DNA of 64,000 bases from Pseudokineococcus lusitanus (lineage in GTDB: Bacteria; Actinomycetota; Actinomycetes; Actinomycetales; Quadrisphaeraceae). Position 1 is the stretch's first letter. Each line of letters begins with the position of its first letter. The position numbers and the translations under genes were made by a program. The DNA lies in assembly GCF_003751265.1 (NCBI RefSeq), contig NZ_RJKN01000001.1, positions 434,001-498,000 on the forward strand, in the 5' to 3' direction. This document shows, piece by piece, positions 1 through 8,408 of this stretch. Below the pieces are notes generated by a model. The model saw nothing but the letters and a program-made list of their open reading frames with translations. It was not told the origin of the DNA and searched no databases.

Positions 1-1
1 C

Positions 2-469
2 GCCGACGAGCACGGGCTCGAGCTGCTCGCCGCGCTGTGGTCGGACGCCGCGCCGCAGTCGCTGCCCGGCGCCCTGTGGCGCCTCTACGTCCTCCGGCAG
101 TGGGTGCACGCGGCGCCGGCCGAGGCGTCGCGGCAGTTCGACGAAGGACGCCGACGCGCCCCCGTGCTCGAGGTCGTCGCCGGCGTCGCCGACCCGCCCG
201 GCCCGGACGAGGTCCGGCGCCAGGTGGACGCCGTGCTGGCCGGGGTGGCCACCGGCGACTTCGCCGACACCCTCGACCGCGCAGCGGCCTTCGCCCGCGT
301 CGTCGCCGTGGGACGCGCGGACCTCGCCGACGACGTCGAGGGCGGGCCCGCGCCGGTCGGGGCGGGCGCCTCGGCGGACGACCTCACGACGTCGGCCGCC
401 CGGCTCGTGCGGACGGCGGAGGACCTCGAGGGGTGCGCCGGGCGGTGGCGCTCCGGCGCGCTGCTCTGA
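2..469 (+). CDS. C-terminal part of an unknown protein (gene begins upstream of the window)
   Basis: The frame is open from the window edge to a TGA at 467-469, giving about 155 residues. The segment is alpha-helical and acidic, with a Leu/Trp-rich start (LWRLYVLRQW near position 70-105) and a long helix-rich body. I see no catalytic motif, membrane segment or signal peptide. It converges with the GGDEF gene, whose stop lies 8 bases downstream. It may belong to an actinobacterial family of unannotated helical proteins, but I do not recognise it, so no function is given. The codon pattern, with strong third-position GC, supports real coding. Confidence 0.75.
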   Translation, partial: ADEHGLELLAALWSDAAPQSLPGALWRLYVLRQWVHAAPAEASRQFDEGRRRAPVLEVVAGVADPPGPDEVRRQVDAVLAGVATGDFADTLDRAAAFARVVAVGRADLADDVEGGPAPVGAGASADDLTTSAARLVRTAEDLEGCAGRWRSGALL

Positions 470-476
470 GACCCGC

Positions 477-1568
477 TCAGCGGGAGCCGGTCACCGCCGC
501 GTCGGCGGGAGCGGTGCGGGGCGAGGGCAGGGCGGCCGACCAGCTGGCCGCCTCCACCGCGTCGTCGCGGTGGACGACGAGACCCGCTCCGCCCGCGCGC
601 TTGACGGCGTACATGGCGGCGTCGGCCCGTGCGAGCAGCTGGGCGGGGGTCGGGGTCGGCGCGTCGGCGGCGACGTGCGCCAGACCGACGCTCGCGCTGG
701 ACGTCACGGCGTGCCCGTCGAGGTCGAGCCGTGTCGTCAGCAGGTCGCCGACGACCGCCGCCACCGTCTCGGGCGGGACACCGGTCTCGACGAGCACCGC
801 GAACTCGTCCCCGCCGAGACGGGCCAGGGTGTCGCCGTCCTTGACCCGGGTCCGCCAGCCGACGGCGAGCTGCCGGAGCAGCTCGTCGCCCGCGCCGTGC
901 CCGAGCGTGTCGTTGACGGCCTTGAAGTCGTCGACGTCGACGAGGAGGAGGGACACCGGGCGGCCGTCGGTGCGGTGGAGGTCGAGCGCGTGCTCCAGCC
1001 GGTCCTCGAGCACCCGCCGGGTGGCGAGCCCCGTGAGGCTGTCCTGGGTGGCCAGCCGCTCGAGCTCGGCCTCGCGGACGGCGGCGCTCTCGCGGAGCGT
1101 CTCCGCGGCGAGGATCTGCCCGAGGAGCGCGGCCAGGAGCCGCAGCAGCGGCGCGAGGTGCTCCGCGTGCTCGGCGTCGACCTCGTCGTCGTGGTAGCCG
1201 CAGAGGGTGCCGAAGACCTGGCCGTCGCCCGTGTGGATGGGGGCGCCGAGGTAGGCCCGGACCCCGATGTCCGTGACCGCGACCGTGTCCCGGTAGCCCT
1301 CGACGTCGAGGACCCGCGGCGCGACGGCCGGCCCTCCGGCCGCCATCTGCCGGCAGATCGAGCCCTGCCACGGCATGACCTGGTCGGGCACGAGGCCGAA
1401 GGTGCTGCCGCGCAGGTCGAGGAAGACCTGGTCGTCGTCGTCGCGGCGGGTGACCGCCCACAGGCCGAGCGGCAGCTCCCGCTGCAGGTAGTCGAGCACC
1501 TCGCGGCTGGCCTCCTCGAAGGTCCAGGCGCGTGGAGCCGTGAGGTCGGGCGGTGTCGTGCCGCGCAC
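477..1568 (-). CDS. GAF-GGDEF diguanylate cyclase
   Basis: Predicted 363-residue soluble signalling protein. A GAF sensor domain (about residues 22-150) is followed by a short helical linker and a GGDEF domain (about 172-335). The active-site signature is an intact GGDEF at residues 252-256, preceded by DVDDFKAVND for metal binding, so synthesis of cyclic di-GMP from two GTP is expected. The inhibitory I-site, normally RxxD five residues before GGDEF, reads KDGD here, so product inhibition may be weak. I chose the GTG at 1566-1568 because GAGGAGG sits six bases upstream and the GAF domain starts soon after; the open frame runs on to 1820 without domain content. No membrane segment is visible. 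Confidence 0.9.
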   Translation of the reverse strand: MRGTTPPDLTAPRAWTFEEASREVLDYLQRELPLGLWAVTRRDDDDQVFLDLRGSTFGLVPDQVMPWQGSICRQMAAGGPAVAPRVLDVEGYRDTVAVTDIGVRAYLGAPIHTGDGQVFGTLCGYHDDEVDAEHAEHLAPLLRLLAALLGQILAAETLRESAAVREAELERLATQDSLTGLATRRVLEDRLEHALDLHRTDGRPVSLLLVDVDDFKAVNDTLGHGAGDELLRQLAVGWRTRVKDGDTLARLGGDEFAVLVETGVPPETVAAVVGDLLTTRLDLDGHAVTSSASVGLAHVAADAPTPTPAQLLARADAAMYAVKRAGGAGLVVHRDDAVEAASWSAALPSPRTAPADAAVTGSR

Positions 1569-1820
1569 GTGCCCTCCTCGGTCGACGTCGGCGGTCGCCC
1601 TCGTATCGGCAGGGGCGGGCCCGACCTGAAGGCGCCGTCGGGCCCCGACCCGGCGGGCGCCGCACGCGCCCCGGACGGGGGACGAGTCCCACCGGCGGGC
1701 GCGACGTGGCGCCCACGGCGTGGTTACAGTTGGCGTGCGCCGGGCCGCGGTAGCCCCGGGCTCCACATGAAGCCGCTTCGAGCGGCGCTCGCGCCGAGAG
1801 GCGCTCCCGGCCCGGCGCAC
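1569..1820. other. Intergenic stretch of 252 bases between the GGDEF gene and the NYN-like gene
   Basis: This should hold the promoter of the GGDEF gene and the end of the 1821-2303 gene. A possible plus-strand TACAGT lies near 1725, but no plus-strand gene follows nearby. I see no tRNA, long inverted repeat or convincing operator. Confidence 0.4.
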
Positions 1821-2303
1821 CTACTTGTCCGACGGACCGCCGACGGGGTCGTCGGTGCGGTCGTCGAGCAGCGTGCGGAGCCACCCGGGACCCCAGCTGC
1901 TCACCGGGACGCGGGCCCGCAGGCCGCGGTCCGCCGTGACGAGCACGACCTCCCCGCCGTCGAGGACCGCGCCCAGCTGCTCGACGAGGTCGACGAGCGC
2001 GTCGTCGCCGCTCCCGGGGGCCAGGAGCACCCGGACCCCCGCGGAACTCTCCCCGCCGAGCGGCAGCGCCTGCCGCGCACGGCCCTCCAGCACGACGCCC
2101 ACCGCCGCCACGACGACGGGCAGCCCGTGCGGGTCCTCGACCGTCGCCCCCGGCAGCCGTCCGAGCCCCGCCAGCAGGCGGCGGGCGGCGCCGGCGCGGT
2201 CCCGCCACCACCCGTCCGGCCGGGCGCCCACGACGTTGGCGGCGTCGACGACGAGGACCACGCGTCGCCCGCCGCCCACCGCGCCTCCCGGTCCCGCGTC
2301 CAC
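1821..2303 (-). CDS. Small NYN/PIN-like domain protein, putative nuclease
   Basis: About 160 residues. The N-terminus VVLVVDAANVVGA followed by an Asp/Arg helix is the usual opening of actinobacterial NYN (YacP-like) proteins, in which the Asp after the first strand is part of a metal-binding acidic site. A second strand (VVLVTADRGLRARV, near residue 125) carries the TADRGL motif expected for the second acidic cluster. NYN proteins are PIN-like RNA nucleases. The GTG start at 2301-2303 is preceded by a GAGGGGAGGGGG ribosome-binding stretch, and the frame upstream is unlike protein. Substrate unknown. Confidence 0.75.
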   Translation of the reverse strand: MDAGPGGAVGGGRRVVLVVDAANVVGARPDGWWRDRAGAARRLLAGLGRLPGATVEDPHGLPVVVAAVGVVLEGRARQALPLGGESSAGVRVLLAPGSGDDALVDLVEQLGAVLDGGEVVLVTADRGLRARVPVSSWGPGWLRTLLDDRTDDPVGGPSDK

Positions 2304-2429
2304 GGCGTCCCCCTCCCCTCGCCCCCGACCGCACGTCCCTGCGGGCCGAGCCTGCCCGACGACGCGGGGGACCGGTGCCGCGGCGCGCCACCGGGTGCGC
2401 GGCGGCGGGCCCGCGGCCAGGGTGGGACC

Positions 2430-2672
2430 GTGACGACCTCCTCCGACCCCCGCAGCGGCTCCGACGACGGCGGCGTCCCCTTCCCCACCGTCTCGGTCAA
2501 CGCCGCCGAGCAGGACCCGGACCCGGCCGCGACGACGAGCGACCCGACGGCCCAGCACAAGAGCGCCGACTACGACAACGACCGCGAGGACCTGCCGGGC
2601 GGCCGGACCGGCGACGAGGCCGTCAGCCCGGCCGACGGCGCGTCGCACGACGTGTCCGACATCGGCTCCTGA
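2430..2672 (+). CDS. Small acidic, probably disordered hypothetical protein
   Basis: Predicted 80 residues, starting at GTG 2430 after AGGGTGGG and ending at TGA 2670-2672. It is rich in Asp, Ser, Thr, Pro and Gly, with a short stretch AQHKSADYDND, and has no hydrophobic core. It is divergent from the NYN-like gene and 73 bases upstream of amylosucrase. Codons such as AAG, TAC and AAC appear as expected for a translated sequence, but the protein is short and low in complexity, so it could be a chance frame. Confidence 0.5.
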   Translation: MTTSSDPRSGSDDGGVPFPTVSVNAAEQDPDPAATTSDPTAQHKSADYDNDREDLPGGRTGDEAVSPADGASHDVSDIGS

Positions 2673-2692
2673 CCGGCGACCCCGCCGGTCGG

Positions 2693-2698
2693 TAGCGT
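2693..2698 (+). promoter_or_regulatory. Possible -10 box for the amylosucrase gene
   Basis: TAGCGT fits the actinobacterial TANNNT form. It lies 47 bases upstream of the ATG at 2746 and just after the stop of the small acidic protein. No clear -35 box was identified. Confidence 0.35.
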
Positions 2699-2745
2699 CC
2701 GCCCGACCCACCGGGGCGGCGGGCTCGAGCGCGAGGGAGCGTGGC

Positions 2746-4737
2746 ATGGACGGGCGCGAGCAGGTCGGCCCCGGGACGGCACCGGTCGGTGGTCGGGGCG
2801 TGCTCGACGACGTCGAGGACCTCCTCGCCGACGTCTCCCCCGACCGGCGCGAGCTCTTCGCGCTGCGCGTGGAGCGGTGGTGGCCCGACGTGCACGACGG
2901 CCTCGTGGCCGTGATGCCGCCGGAAGACGTGCGGATTCTCGAGCGGCGCCTCCTGCGCTCCGCGGCCGCGGCGTACCGGGACCGCGACGCCGACCTGCAC
3001 CGCCTCGACCTGCGCCGGTCGCTGGCCCCGGACTGGTTCCAGCGGCCCGGGATGCTCGGCTACGCCGCCTACACCGACCGCTTCGCGGGCACCCTCGCCG
3101 GCGTCGCCGACCGCCTGCCGCTCCTCGAGGAGCTGGGCGTCACGTACCTGCACCTCATGCCGTTGCTGCTGCCGCGCGAGGGCGACAGCGACGGCGGCTA
3201 CGCCGTCGCCGACTACCGGCAGGTGCGCCCGGACCTCGGCACCACCGACGACCTCCGCGACCTCGCGGCCACGCTGCGCGGCCGCGGCGTCAGCCTCGTG
3301 CTCGACCTCGTGCTCAACCACGTCGCCCGGGAGCACCCGTGGGCGGTCGCCGCGCGGCGGGGGACGCCCGAGGAGCGTGAGCGGTACCGCCGCTACTTCC
3401 ACGTCTTCGACGACCGCGAGGGCCCCGACGCCTACGAGCGGACGCTGCCGGAGGTGTTCCCCGACACCGCCCCCGGCAGCTTCACGTGGGACGAGGAGCT
3501 CGACGGCTGGGTCTGGACGACCTTCAACACCTTCCAGTGGGACCTCGACTGGTCGACGCCGGACGTCGTCGCCGAGATGGTCGACGTCGTCCTCCACCTC
3601 GCCAACCTCGGCGTGGAGGTGCTCCGCCTCGACGCCGTGGCCTTCCTCTGGAAGCGCCTCGGCACGAGCTGCCAGAACCAGCCGGAGGTGCACGCGGTCA
3701 CGCAGGTGCTCAAGGCGGTGACGCGCGTCGCGTGCCCCGCGCTCCTGCTCAAGGCCGAGGCGATCGTGGCGCCGGCCGACCTCGTCCACTACCTCGGGAC
3801 GGGCCGCCGCACCGGCCGCGTCAGCGACCTCGCGTACCACAACACCCTCATGGTCCAGGTGTGGTCGATGCTCGCCACGGGCGACGTCCGGCTGACCGTC
3901 CGTGCGCTGCAGCAGCTCCCGCAGACGCCGGCGTCGACGGCGTGGATCACCTACGTGCGGTGCCACGACGACATCGGCTGGGCGATCTCCGACGAGGACG
4001 CCGGCGCCGTCGGCCTCGACGGGTACGCGCACCGCGCCTTCCTCTCCGACTGGTTCGCGGGCGGCTTCCCCGGCTCCCCCGCCACGGGCCTCGTCTTCCA
4101 GGAGAACCCGGCCACCGGGGACCGCCGCATCAGCGGCGCGACCGCCGCCCTCGTCGGCCTCGAGCGGGCGACGGCGGACGGCGCCGGGCCGGGCGACGGG
4201 GCGGTGGACCTCGCGGTCGCCCGCCTCCTCCTCGTCCACGCCGTCGTCATGGCCTGGGGCGGCGTCCCCGTCGTGTGGTCCGGCGACGAGGTCGGCCAGC
4301 CCGGCGACGTCGCCTGGGCCGACGAGCCCGGCCACGAGGCCGACAACCGGTGGGTGCACCGCCCCCGCGCGGACGACGGGCGCCTCGCGCAGCGGCACGA
4401 CCCCTCGACGGTCGCGGGCGCCGTCTTCGCGGGTCTCCGGCACCTGGCCCGCACCCGCGCGTCGCTGCCGCACCTGCACGCGGCGACGCCCTCCCAGGCG
4501 CTCGACGTCGAGGACCCCGGCGTCCTCGCGGTCCTGCGGCGTCACCCGGAGGGCGACCTCCTGTGCCTCGCCAACGTCACGGACGGCTGGCGACCCGTCA
4601 GCGCCGGCCGCCTCGCGGCGCACGGGGTGGCCGACGCCCTCGACGCCCTCTCGGGACGTGTCCCCGAGCGCGGCGGCGACGGGCAGCTGTGGCTGCCGCC
4701 GTACGGGACGGCGTGGTTGGTGGCGGACCGGGGCTGA
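2746..4737 (+). CDS. Amylosucrase, GH13 family
   Basis: A 663-residue glycoside hydrolase family 13 protein. Amylosucrases transfer the glucosyl unit of sucrose to alpha-1,4-glucan and release fructose. Family signatures are clear: LDLVLNHVA; VEVLRLDAVAF with nucleophile D296; LLKAEAIV with acid/base E338; and YVRCHDDIGW with H407 and D408 as transition-state residues. The wording of these motifs (KAEAIV, HDDIGW) matches amylosucrase better than amylase or trehalose synthase, and an N-terminal helical domain of about 90 residues also fits. No signal peptide, so cytosolic. The ATG at 2746 follows GAGGGA. The gene stands alone and converges with the EVE-like gene. Sucrose hydrolase is the main alternative. 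Confidence 0.88.
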   Translation: MDGREQVGPGTAPVGGRGVLDDVEDLLADVSPDRRELFALRVERWWPDVHDGLVAVMPPEDVRILERRLLRSAAAAYRDRDADLHRLDLRRSLAPDWFQRPGMLGYAAYTDRFAGTLAGVADRLPLLEELGVTYLHLMPLLLPREGDSDGGYAVADYRQVRPDLGTTDDLRDLAATLRGRGVSLVLDLVLNHVAREHPWAVAARRGTPEERERYRRYFHVFDDREGPDAYERTLPEVFPDTAPGSFTWDEELDGWVWTTFNTFQWDLDWSTPDVVAEMVDVVLHLANLGVEVLRLDAVAFLWKRLGTSCQNQPEVHAVTQVLKAVTRVACPALLLKAEAIVAPADLVHYLGTGRRTGRVSDLAYHNTLMVQVWSMLATGDVRLTVRALQQLPQTPASTAWITYVRCHDDIGWAISDEDAGAVGLDGYAHRAFLSDWFAGGFPGSPATGLVFQENPATGDRRISGATAALVGLERATADGAGPGDGAVDLAVARLLLVHAVVMAWGGVPVVWSGDEVGQPGDVAWADEPGHEADNRWVHRPRADDGRLAQRHDPSTVAGAVFAGLRHLARTRASLPHLHAATPSQALDVEDPGVLAVLRRHPEGDLLCLANVTDGWRPVSAGRLAAHGVADALDALSGRVPERGGDGQLWLPPYGTAWLVADRG

Positions 4738-4746
4738 CCGCGGCCC

Positions 4747-5187
4747 TCAGCTCCAGCCCGCGGCGCGCAGGTCGGCCGCCGCGAGCCGTTCGAGCACCGC
4801 GCGCAGCTGCGCCGGGGTCAGGTACGACGGGTTGCTGCCGAACGGCGCCCGCAGCACCTCGGCGTCCGCGACCGCGGGGTCGGCGAGGAGGTCGGCGCGC
4901 GCCAACGGCTCGGCGAGCCGGTGCAGCCGGACGTGCACCGCGGGGTCGGGATCGCCGTCGACCGGAGCCTCGGTGACGACGCCGACGGCGTGGACGCCCG
5001 GGGCCTGACGGCCGCTCAGCCACAGGAGGCACCGGTCGCCCGGCTGCACGAGGTCGAGGCGGTACGTCGGGTGGACGCAGCGGCGGAGGTCGGCCCGGTC
5101 GCCGTTGCGCCAGCCGTCCGTGAGGTCGTCGAGGGGCGTGCGGGTCTTGAGGACCCAGGCGGCGACGTCGTCGGCTCGTAAGGGCAC
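4747..5187 (-). CDS. EVE/PUA-like domain protein
   Basis: Predicted 146 residues. WVLKTRTPLDDL near the start and PGDRCLLWLSGRQAPGVHAVGVV in the middle are the hallmarks of an EVE (PUA-superfamily) fold: an aromatic cage built from W and a GDR...W strand, followed by a G-V-G-x-V turn. EVE proteins bind modified bases in DNA or RNA, and stand-alone copies are of uncertain role. The start was set at GTG 5185-5187, with GGAGGGAG 5 bases upstream; a TTG at 5202 would add five residues that overlap the ribosome-binding site. It converges with amylosucrase, 9 bases apart. Confidence 0.75.
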   Translation of the reverse strand: MPLRADDVAAWVLKTRTPLDDLTDGWRNGDRADLRRCVHPTYRLDLVQPGDRCLLWLSGRQAPGVHAVGVVTEAPVDGDPDPAVHVRLHRLAEPLARADLLADPAVADAEVLRAPFGSNPSYLTPAQLRAVLERLAAADLRAAGWS

Positions 5188-5333
5188 GGGGGCTCCCTCC
5201 AAGGCGGGACGGACGGCTGGGTACCCCGGTCACCGACGGAGGGGCAGCAGGTCCGACGACGGGCCCTCGGCCCCGGACGTCATCCTCCCCGGTGGTCCCG
5301 ACGAAAGGCGGGACCGGGGCCGGCACCTCTCCC

Positions 5334-5339
5334 TACGGT
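5334..5339 (+). promoter_or_regulatory. Possible -10 box upstream of the secreted protein gene
   Basis: TACGGT (TANNNT form) lies about 50 bases upstream of the ATG at 5390. A small hairpin, GGTCCCG/CGGGACC at 5294-5315, lies just before it and could be an operator or a chance structure. Confidence 0.35.
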
Positions 5340-5389
5340 GCGGGGACCGGTGGCCGGCACGGCCACCACGACCCTGGGTGGTACCGCAG

Positions 5390-6130
5390 ATGCATGCTCG
5401 GCGACTGATGACCGCGGTGGTCACCGCACTCCTCACGACAGCGGTGGCCGCCCCCGCCACGGCCTCCGGGACGGCCCCGTCGACGGCGGAGCCCACCCGC
5501 CCGGTCGTCACCGTCGACACCCCTCTGCGGGTCGAGGTCGACGAGCACAACATGCGGCACCTCATCACGTTCACCGTCGACCGACCTGTCGACGTCGTCG
5601 GGGCCTACCTGCGCATGAGCAACGGCGAGGCCTTCGGGCCGGGGCAGGTCTCGAACAAGGAGTACGTGCTCGTGCCCGGGACGACCAGCACCTACCAGCT
5701 GGACATCCCCTGGTCGAAGTACAAGTACCCGTACTGGGGCTCGTACTACTGGAGCGTCAGCACCCAGACGCTGGCCACCGAGACCACCCCCTACATCCGC
5801 ACGGGCCAGCACATCCCCGTGGTGATCCGCCTCGGCTCGAGCCAGTCGATCAACGTCACGCGGACGGACGGCGTCACGCGGGTCACCGGCGAGAGCCGTC
5901 ACCTGGACGTGCGCGCCGAGCACCACGACTACCGGGTCTGGCCGGGGCAGAAGGTCACGGTCGAACGGCTCGACGCGGCCGGGGGGTGGACCCGCGTCGG
6001 CACCGCCGTCGGCGACCAGCGCGGGCGCTTCACCGTCAAGACGCTCGCGCCCGCCGGCACGCAGTTCCGGGCCGTCGTCTCCCGCACGCCCGACGTGTGG
6101 GGCTCCGTGAGCCCGACGATGGGCTCCTGA
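5390..6130 (+). CDS. Secreted protein of unknown function
   Basis: Predicted 246 residues. The N-terminus (MHARRLMTAVVTALL, then Ala-rich, ending near ATASG) is a classical Sec signal peptide with cleavage around residue 26. The mature part is rich in beta-strand patterns with many Val, Thr and Tyr (for example KYKYPYWGSYYWS near residue 108) and ends in a segment resembling bacterial surface beta-sandwich repeats (RVWPGQKVTVERLDAAGGW). No catalytic residues are recognised. The start could also be the ATG at 5408. The gene is divergent from the EVE gene and followed by the tRNA pair on the other strand. Confidence 0.75.
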   Translation: MHARRLMTAVVTALLTTAVAAPATASGTAPSTAEPTRPVVTVDTPLRVEVDEHNMRHLITFTVDRPVDVVGAYLRMSNGEAFGPGQVSNKEYVLVPGTTSTYQLDIPWSKYKYPYWGSYYWSVSTQTLATETTPYIRTGQHIPVVIRLGSSQSINVTRTDGVTRVTGESRHLDVRAEHHDYRVWPGQKVTVERLDAAGGWTRVGTAVGDQRGRFTVKTLAPAGTQFRAVVSRTPDVWGSVSPTMGS

Positions 6131-6150
6131 CCGCAGCGCGAGCTCCGGGA

Positions 6151-6176
6151 GGGCGGTGGGGGCGACCTCACCGCCC
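6151..6176 (+). terminator. Hairpin after the secreted protein gene
   Basis: GGGCGGTG (6151-6158) pairs with CACCGCCC (6169-6176) around a 10-base loop, 20 bases after the stop. It has no U-run, as is common at this GC content. It could also stop transcription from the tRNA genes on the other strand. Confidence 0.45.
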
Positions 6177-6184
6177 GCCCGGCG

Positions 6185-6258
6185 TAGGGCAGGTGGGGCT
6201 CGAACCCACGACCGACGGATTATGAGTCCGCTGCTCTGACCGGCTGAGCTACTGCCCC
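6185..6258 (-). tRNA. tRNA with CAT anticodon (elongator Met or lysidine-modified Ile2)
   Basis: A 74-base cloverleaf on the minus strand: acceptor GGGGCAG/CTGCCCT, D-stem GCTC/GAGC, anticodon stem GCGGA/TCCGT with loop CTCATAA, and T-arm GTGGG-TTCGAGC-CCCAC. The anticodon CAT is at 6222-6224. It is not an initiator, because the anticodon stem lacks the three G-C pairs. Sequence cannot decide between elongator Met and the Ile2 tRNA whose C34 is changed to lysidine; the G1-U72 end is unusual for either. The 3' CCA is not encoded. A partner tRNA-Asn lies 30 bases upstream in the same direction, so the two may be co-transcribed. Confidence 0.92.
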
Positions 6259-6287
6259 GTGGCGGGGCGCGCCCGCGGTGATGGGTG

Positions 6288-6362
6288 TGGCTCCCGCGGC
6301 TGGATTCGAACCAGCAACCGTTCGATTAACAGTCGAATGCTCTGCCGTTGAGCTACGCGGGA
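6288..6362 (-). tRNA. tRNA-Asn (GTT)
   Basis: A 75-base cloverleaf on the minus strand with acceptor TCCCGCG/CGCGGGA, D-stem GCTC/GAGC, anticodon loop CTGTTAA (GTT complement at 6328-6330) and T-arm GCTGG-TTCGAAT-CCAGC. Discriminator G73 and the CCA end are encoded at 6288-6291. It lies 88 bases after the dnaG stop in the same direction. A tRNA-Asn next to dnaG is a common actinobacterial arrangement. Confidence 0.96.
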
Positions 6363-6450
6363 CCGTCGGGCGCCGAGGCGCCCGAGGCGTGGTCGAGGGT
6401 ACACGGCGTCCCGGGTGGTCGGCGCTCCGCGTGACCGCGGGCCGGACGGG

Positions 6451-8343
6451 TCAGGCGCTCGCCGCCCGCAGCCGCTTGTGCTCCGCGGTGAGCTCCATGG
6501 CGCGGGCCCACAGCCGGCCGGCCTCCTCGTGGTCGCCCGACGCCTCGGCGCGCTGGGCGCGGCCGGACACCTCGGCCGACGACCGGAGGAGGACCCGCAG
6601 CTCCAGCTCGCGCAGCGCGGCCGCCGCGAGCGGGCCCACCGGGTCGCCGGGCCGCAGCGGCAGCGGGGCGACGACGAGCTCCTCGACCGAGGCGCGCAGC
6701 GACTCCCCCGCCGTGTCGTGCACGCGCGCCGTCCACGCCGCCTCGCCCCCGGACGCCGCGGCGACGCCGCCGACCGCTCGGAGCACCTCGTGCACGGCGC
6801 GGTGGAGCGGGACGGCGAAGGCGTCGTCGGGCAGGCCGTCGAAGCGCGCGGCGTCCACCTGGCCGGGCGCCTGCAGGACCGCCTGCAGGAGCTCGCGCTC
6901 CAGCCGGACGACGGGGTCGCGCAGGTCGGGGCCGGCCGGCCGCGGCGCGGGTGGCGCCGGCTCGGGCGCGCCGGCCCGCCGCCGCTGCGGCTGCTGCGGC
7001 GCCGAGGCCTTGCCGCCGGCGCCGGTGACGGCCCGGCGGACGTCGTCGACGTCCATGCCGAGCCAGCCGGCCAGCTCGCGGGCGTACTCCGGCCGCAGCG
7101 CCGGGTCCTTGATGCCCGCGACGAGCGGGGCGGCCGCGCGCAGCGCCTGGACCCGTCCCTCGGCCGTGGCGAGGTCGAAGCGCTCGAGCGTCGAGCGCAG
7201 CGCGAACTCGAAGAGCGGCACCCGGGAGGCGACGAGCGCGGCCACGGCCTCGGGCCCCTTCTCCAGCCGCAGGTCGCACGGGTCGAGGCCGCCCTGCTCG
7301 ACGGCGACGAAGGTCGACGCGGTGAAGCGCTGGTCCTCGGCGAAGGCGCGCAGCGCGGCCTTCCGACCGGCCTCGTCGCCGTCGAAGGTGAAGACGACCT
7401 CGCCGCGGAAGGCGTCGTCGTCCATGAGCAGCCGGCGGACGGAGCGCACGTGCTCGGGCCCGAAGGCGGTGCCGCACGTGGCGACCGCCGTCGGGACGCC
7501 CGACAGGTGGCACGCCATGACGTCGGTGTAGCCCTCGACGAACACGACCTGGCGCCGCTTGGCGATCTCCCGCTTGGCGAGGTCGAGGCCGTAGAGGACG
7601 GTCGACTTGTCGTAGAGCGGCGTCTGCGGCGTGTTGAGGTACTTGGGCCCCTGGTCGGACTCGAGCAGGCGGCGCGCGCCGAAACCGATGGTGGCGCCGG
7701 CGACGTCGCGGATCGGCCACACGAGCCGGCCGCGGAAGCGGTCGTAGACGCGGTCGCCGGACTGGGCGCGGCTGACGAGACCCGCGGTCGCCAGCTCCTC
7801 GTCGCGGTACCCCCGGGCGCGGAGGTGCTTGAGCAGGCCGTCCCAGCCGTCGGGGGCGAAGCCCGCGCCGAAGTGCTGGGCGGCCGCACGGTCGAAGCCA
7901 CGCTCGGCGAGGAAGCGCCGCGCGACGCCGGCGCCGGGGGACGCGAGCTGCTCGACGAAGAACTCGGCGGCGACCCGGTGGGCGTCCAGCATCCGCTGCC
8001 GGACCCCGACGTCCTGCCGCGACGGCCCGCCCGAGCCCTCCTCGTACCGCAGCTGGATCCCCACCCGCTGCGCCAGGCGCTCGACGGCCTCGGGGAACGT
8101 CAGGTGGTCCATCTCCTGGAGGAACCGGAAGACGTCGCCGCCCGCCTCGCATCCGAAGCACTTGTAGTAGCCGACCGCGGGTCGCACGTGGAAGGACGGC
8201 GTGCGCTCGTCGTGGAAGGGGCAGAGGCCCTTGAGCGACCCCGCACCGGCCGACTTCAGGGTGACGTACTCCCCGACGACCTCGTCGAGGCGGACCTGCT
8301 CGCGGACGGCGTCGACGTCCTCGCTGCGGATCCGACCTGGCAC
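6451..8343 (-). CDS. dnaG: DNA primase
   Basis: Predicted 630-residue primase that makes RNA primers for lagging-strand synthesis. The N-terminal CHC2 zinc-binding domain carries C41, H44, C62 and C65 (CPFH...CFGC). The RNA polymerase/TOPRIM core follows, with VFVEGYTDVMACH and the acidic FTFDGDEAGRKAALRAF motif for metal binding. The C-terminal about 200 residues include a Pro/Ala-rich linker (near 435-460) and a helical DnaB-helicase interaction domain. GTG 8343 is the only start that keeps the usual MPGRIR N-terminus; the ribosome-binding site is weak. The gene follows dgt, separated by the 41-bp repeat array, and is followed by tRNA-Asn. Confidence 0.97.
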   Translation of the reverse strand: MPGRIRSEDVDAVREQVRLDEVVGEYVTLKSAGAGSLKGLCPFHDERTPSFHVRPAVGYYKCFGCEAGGDVFRFLQEMDHLTFPEAVERLAQRVGIQLRYEEGSGGPSRQDVGVRQRMLDAHRVAAEFFVEQLASPGAGVARRFLAERGFDRAAAQHFGAGFAPDGWDGLLKHLRARGYRDEELATAGLVSRAQSGDRVYDRFRGRLVWPIRDVAGATIGFGARRLLESDQGPKYLNTPQTPLYDKSTVLYGLDLAKREIAKRRQVVFVEGYTDVMACHLSGVPTAVATCGTAFGPEHVRSVRRLLMDDDAFRGEVVFTFDGDEAGRKAALRAFAEDQRFTASTFVAVEQGGLDPCDLRLEKGPEAVAALVASRVPLFEFALRSTLERFDLATAEGRVQALRAAAPLVAGIKDPALRPEYARELAGWLGMDVDDVRRAVTGAGGKASAPQQPQRRRAGAPEPAPPAPRPAGPDLRDPVVRLERELLQAVLQAPGQVDAARFDGLPDDAFAVPLHRAVHEVLRAVGGVAAASGGEAAWTARVHDTAGESLRASVEELVVAPLPLRPGDPVGPLAAAALRELELRVLLRSSAEVSGRAQRAEASGDHEEAGRLWARAMELTAEHKRLRAASA

Positions 8344-8408
8344 CGCCCGAGCGTACGTCGGGGACGAGGACGCGGCCCCCGCCGTCCACCGGCCTCCCGC
8401 CCGACGCG

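Noticed and set aside
5294-5315. Riboswitch before the secreted protein gene
   Set aside because: Only a small hairpin GGTCCCG/CGGGACC is seen. There is not enough conserved sequence for a known riboswitch, such as the ydaO type.
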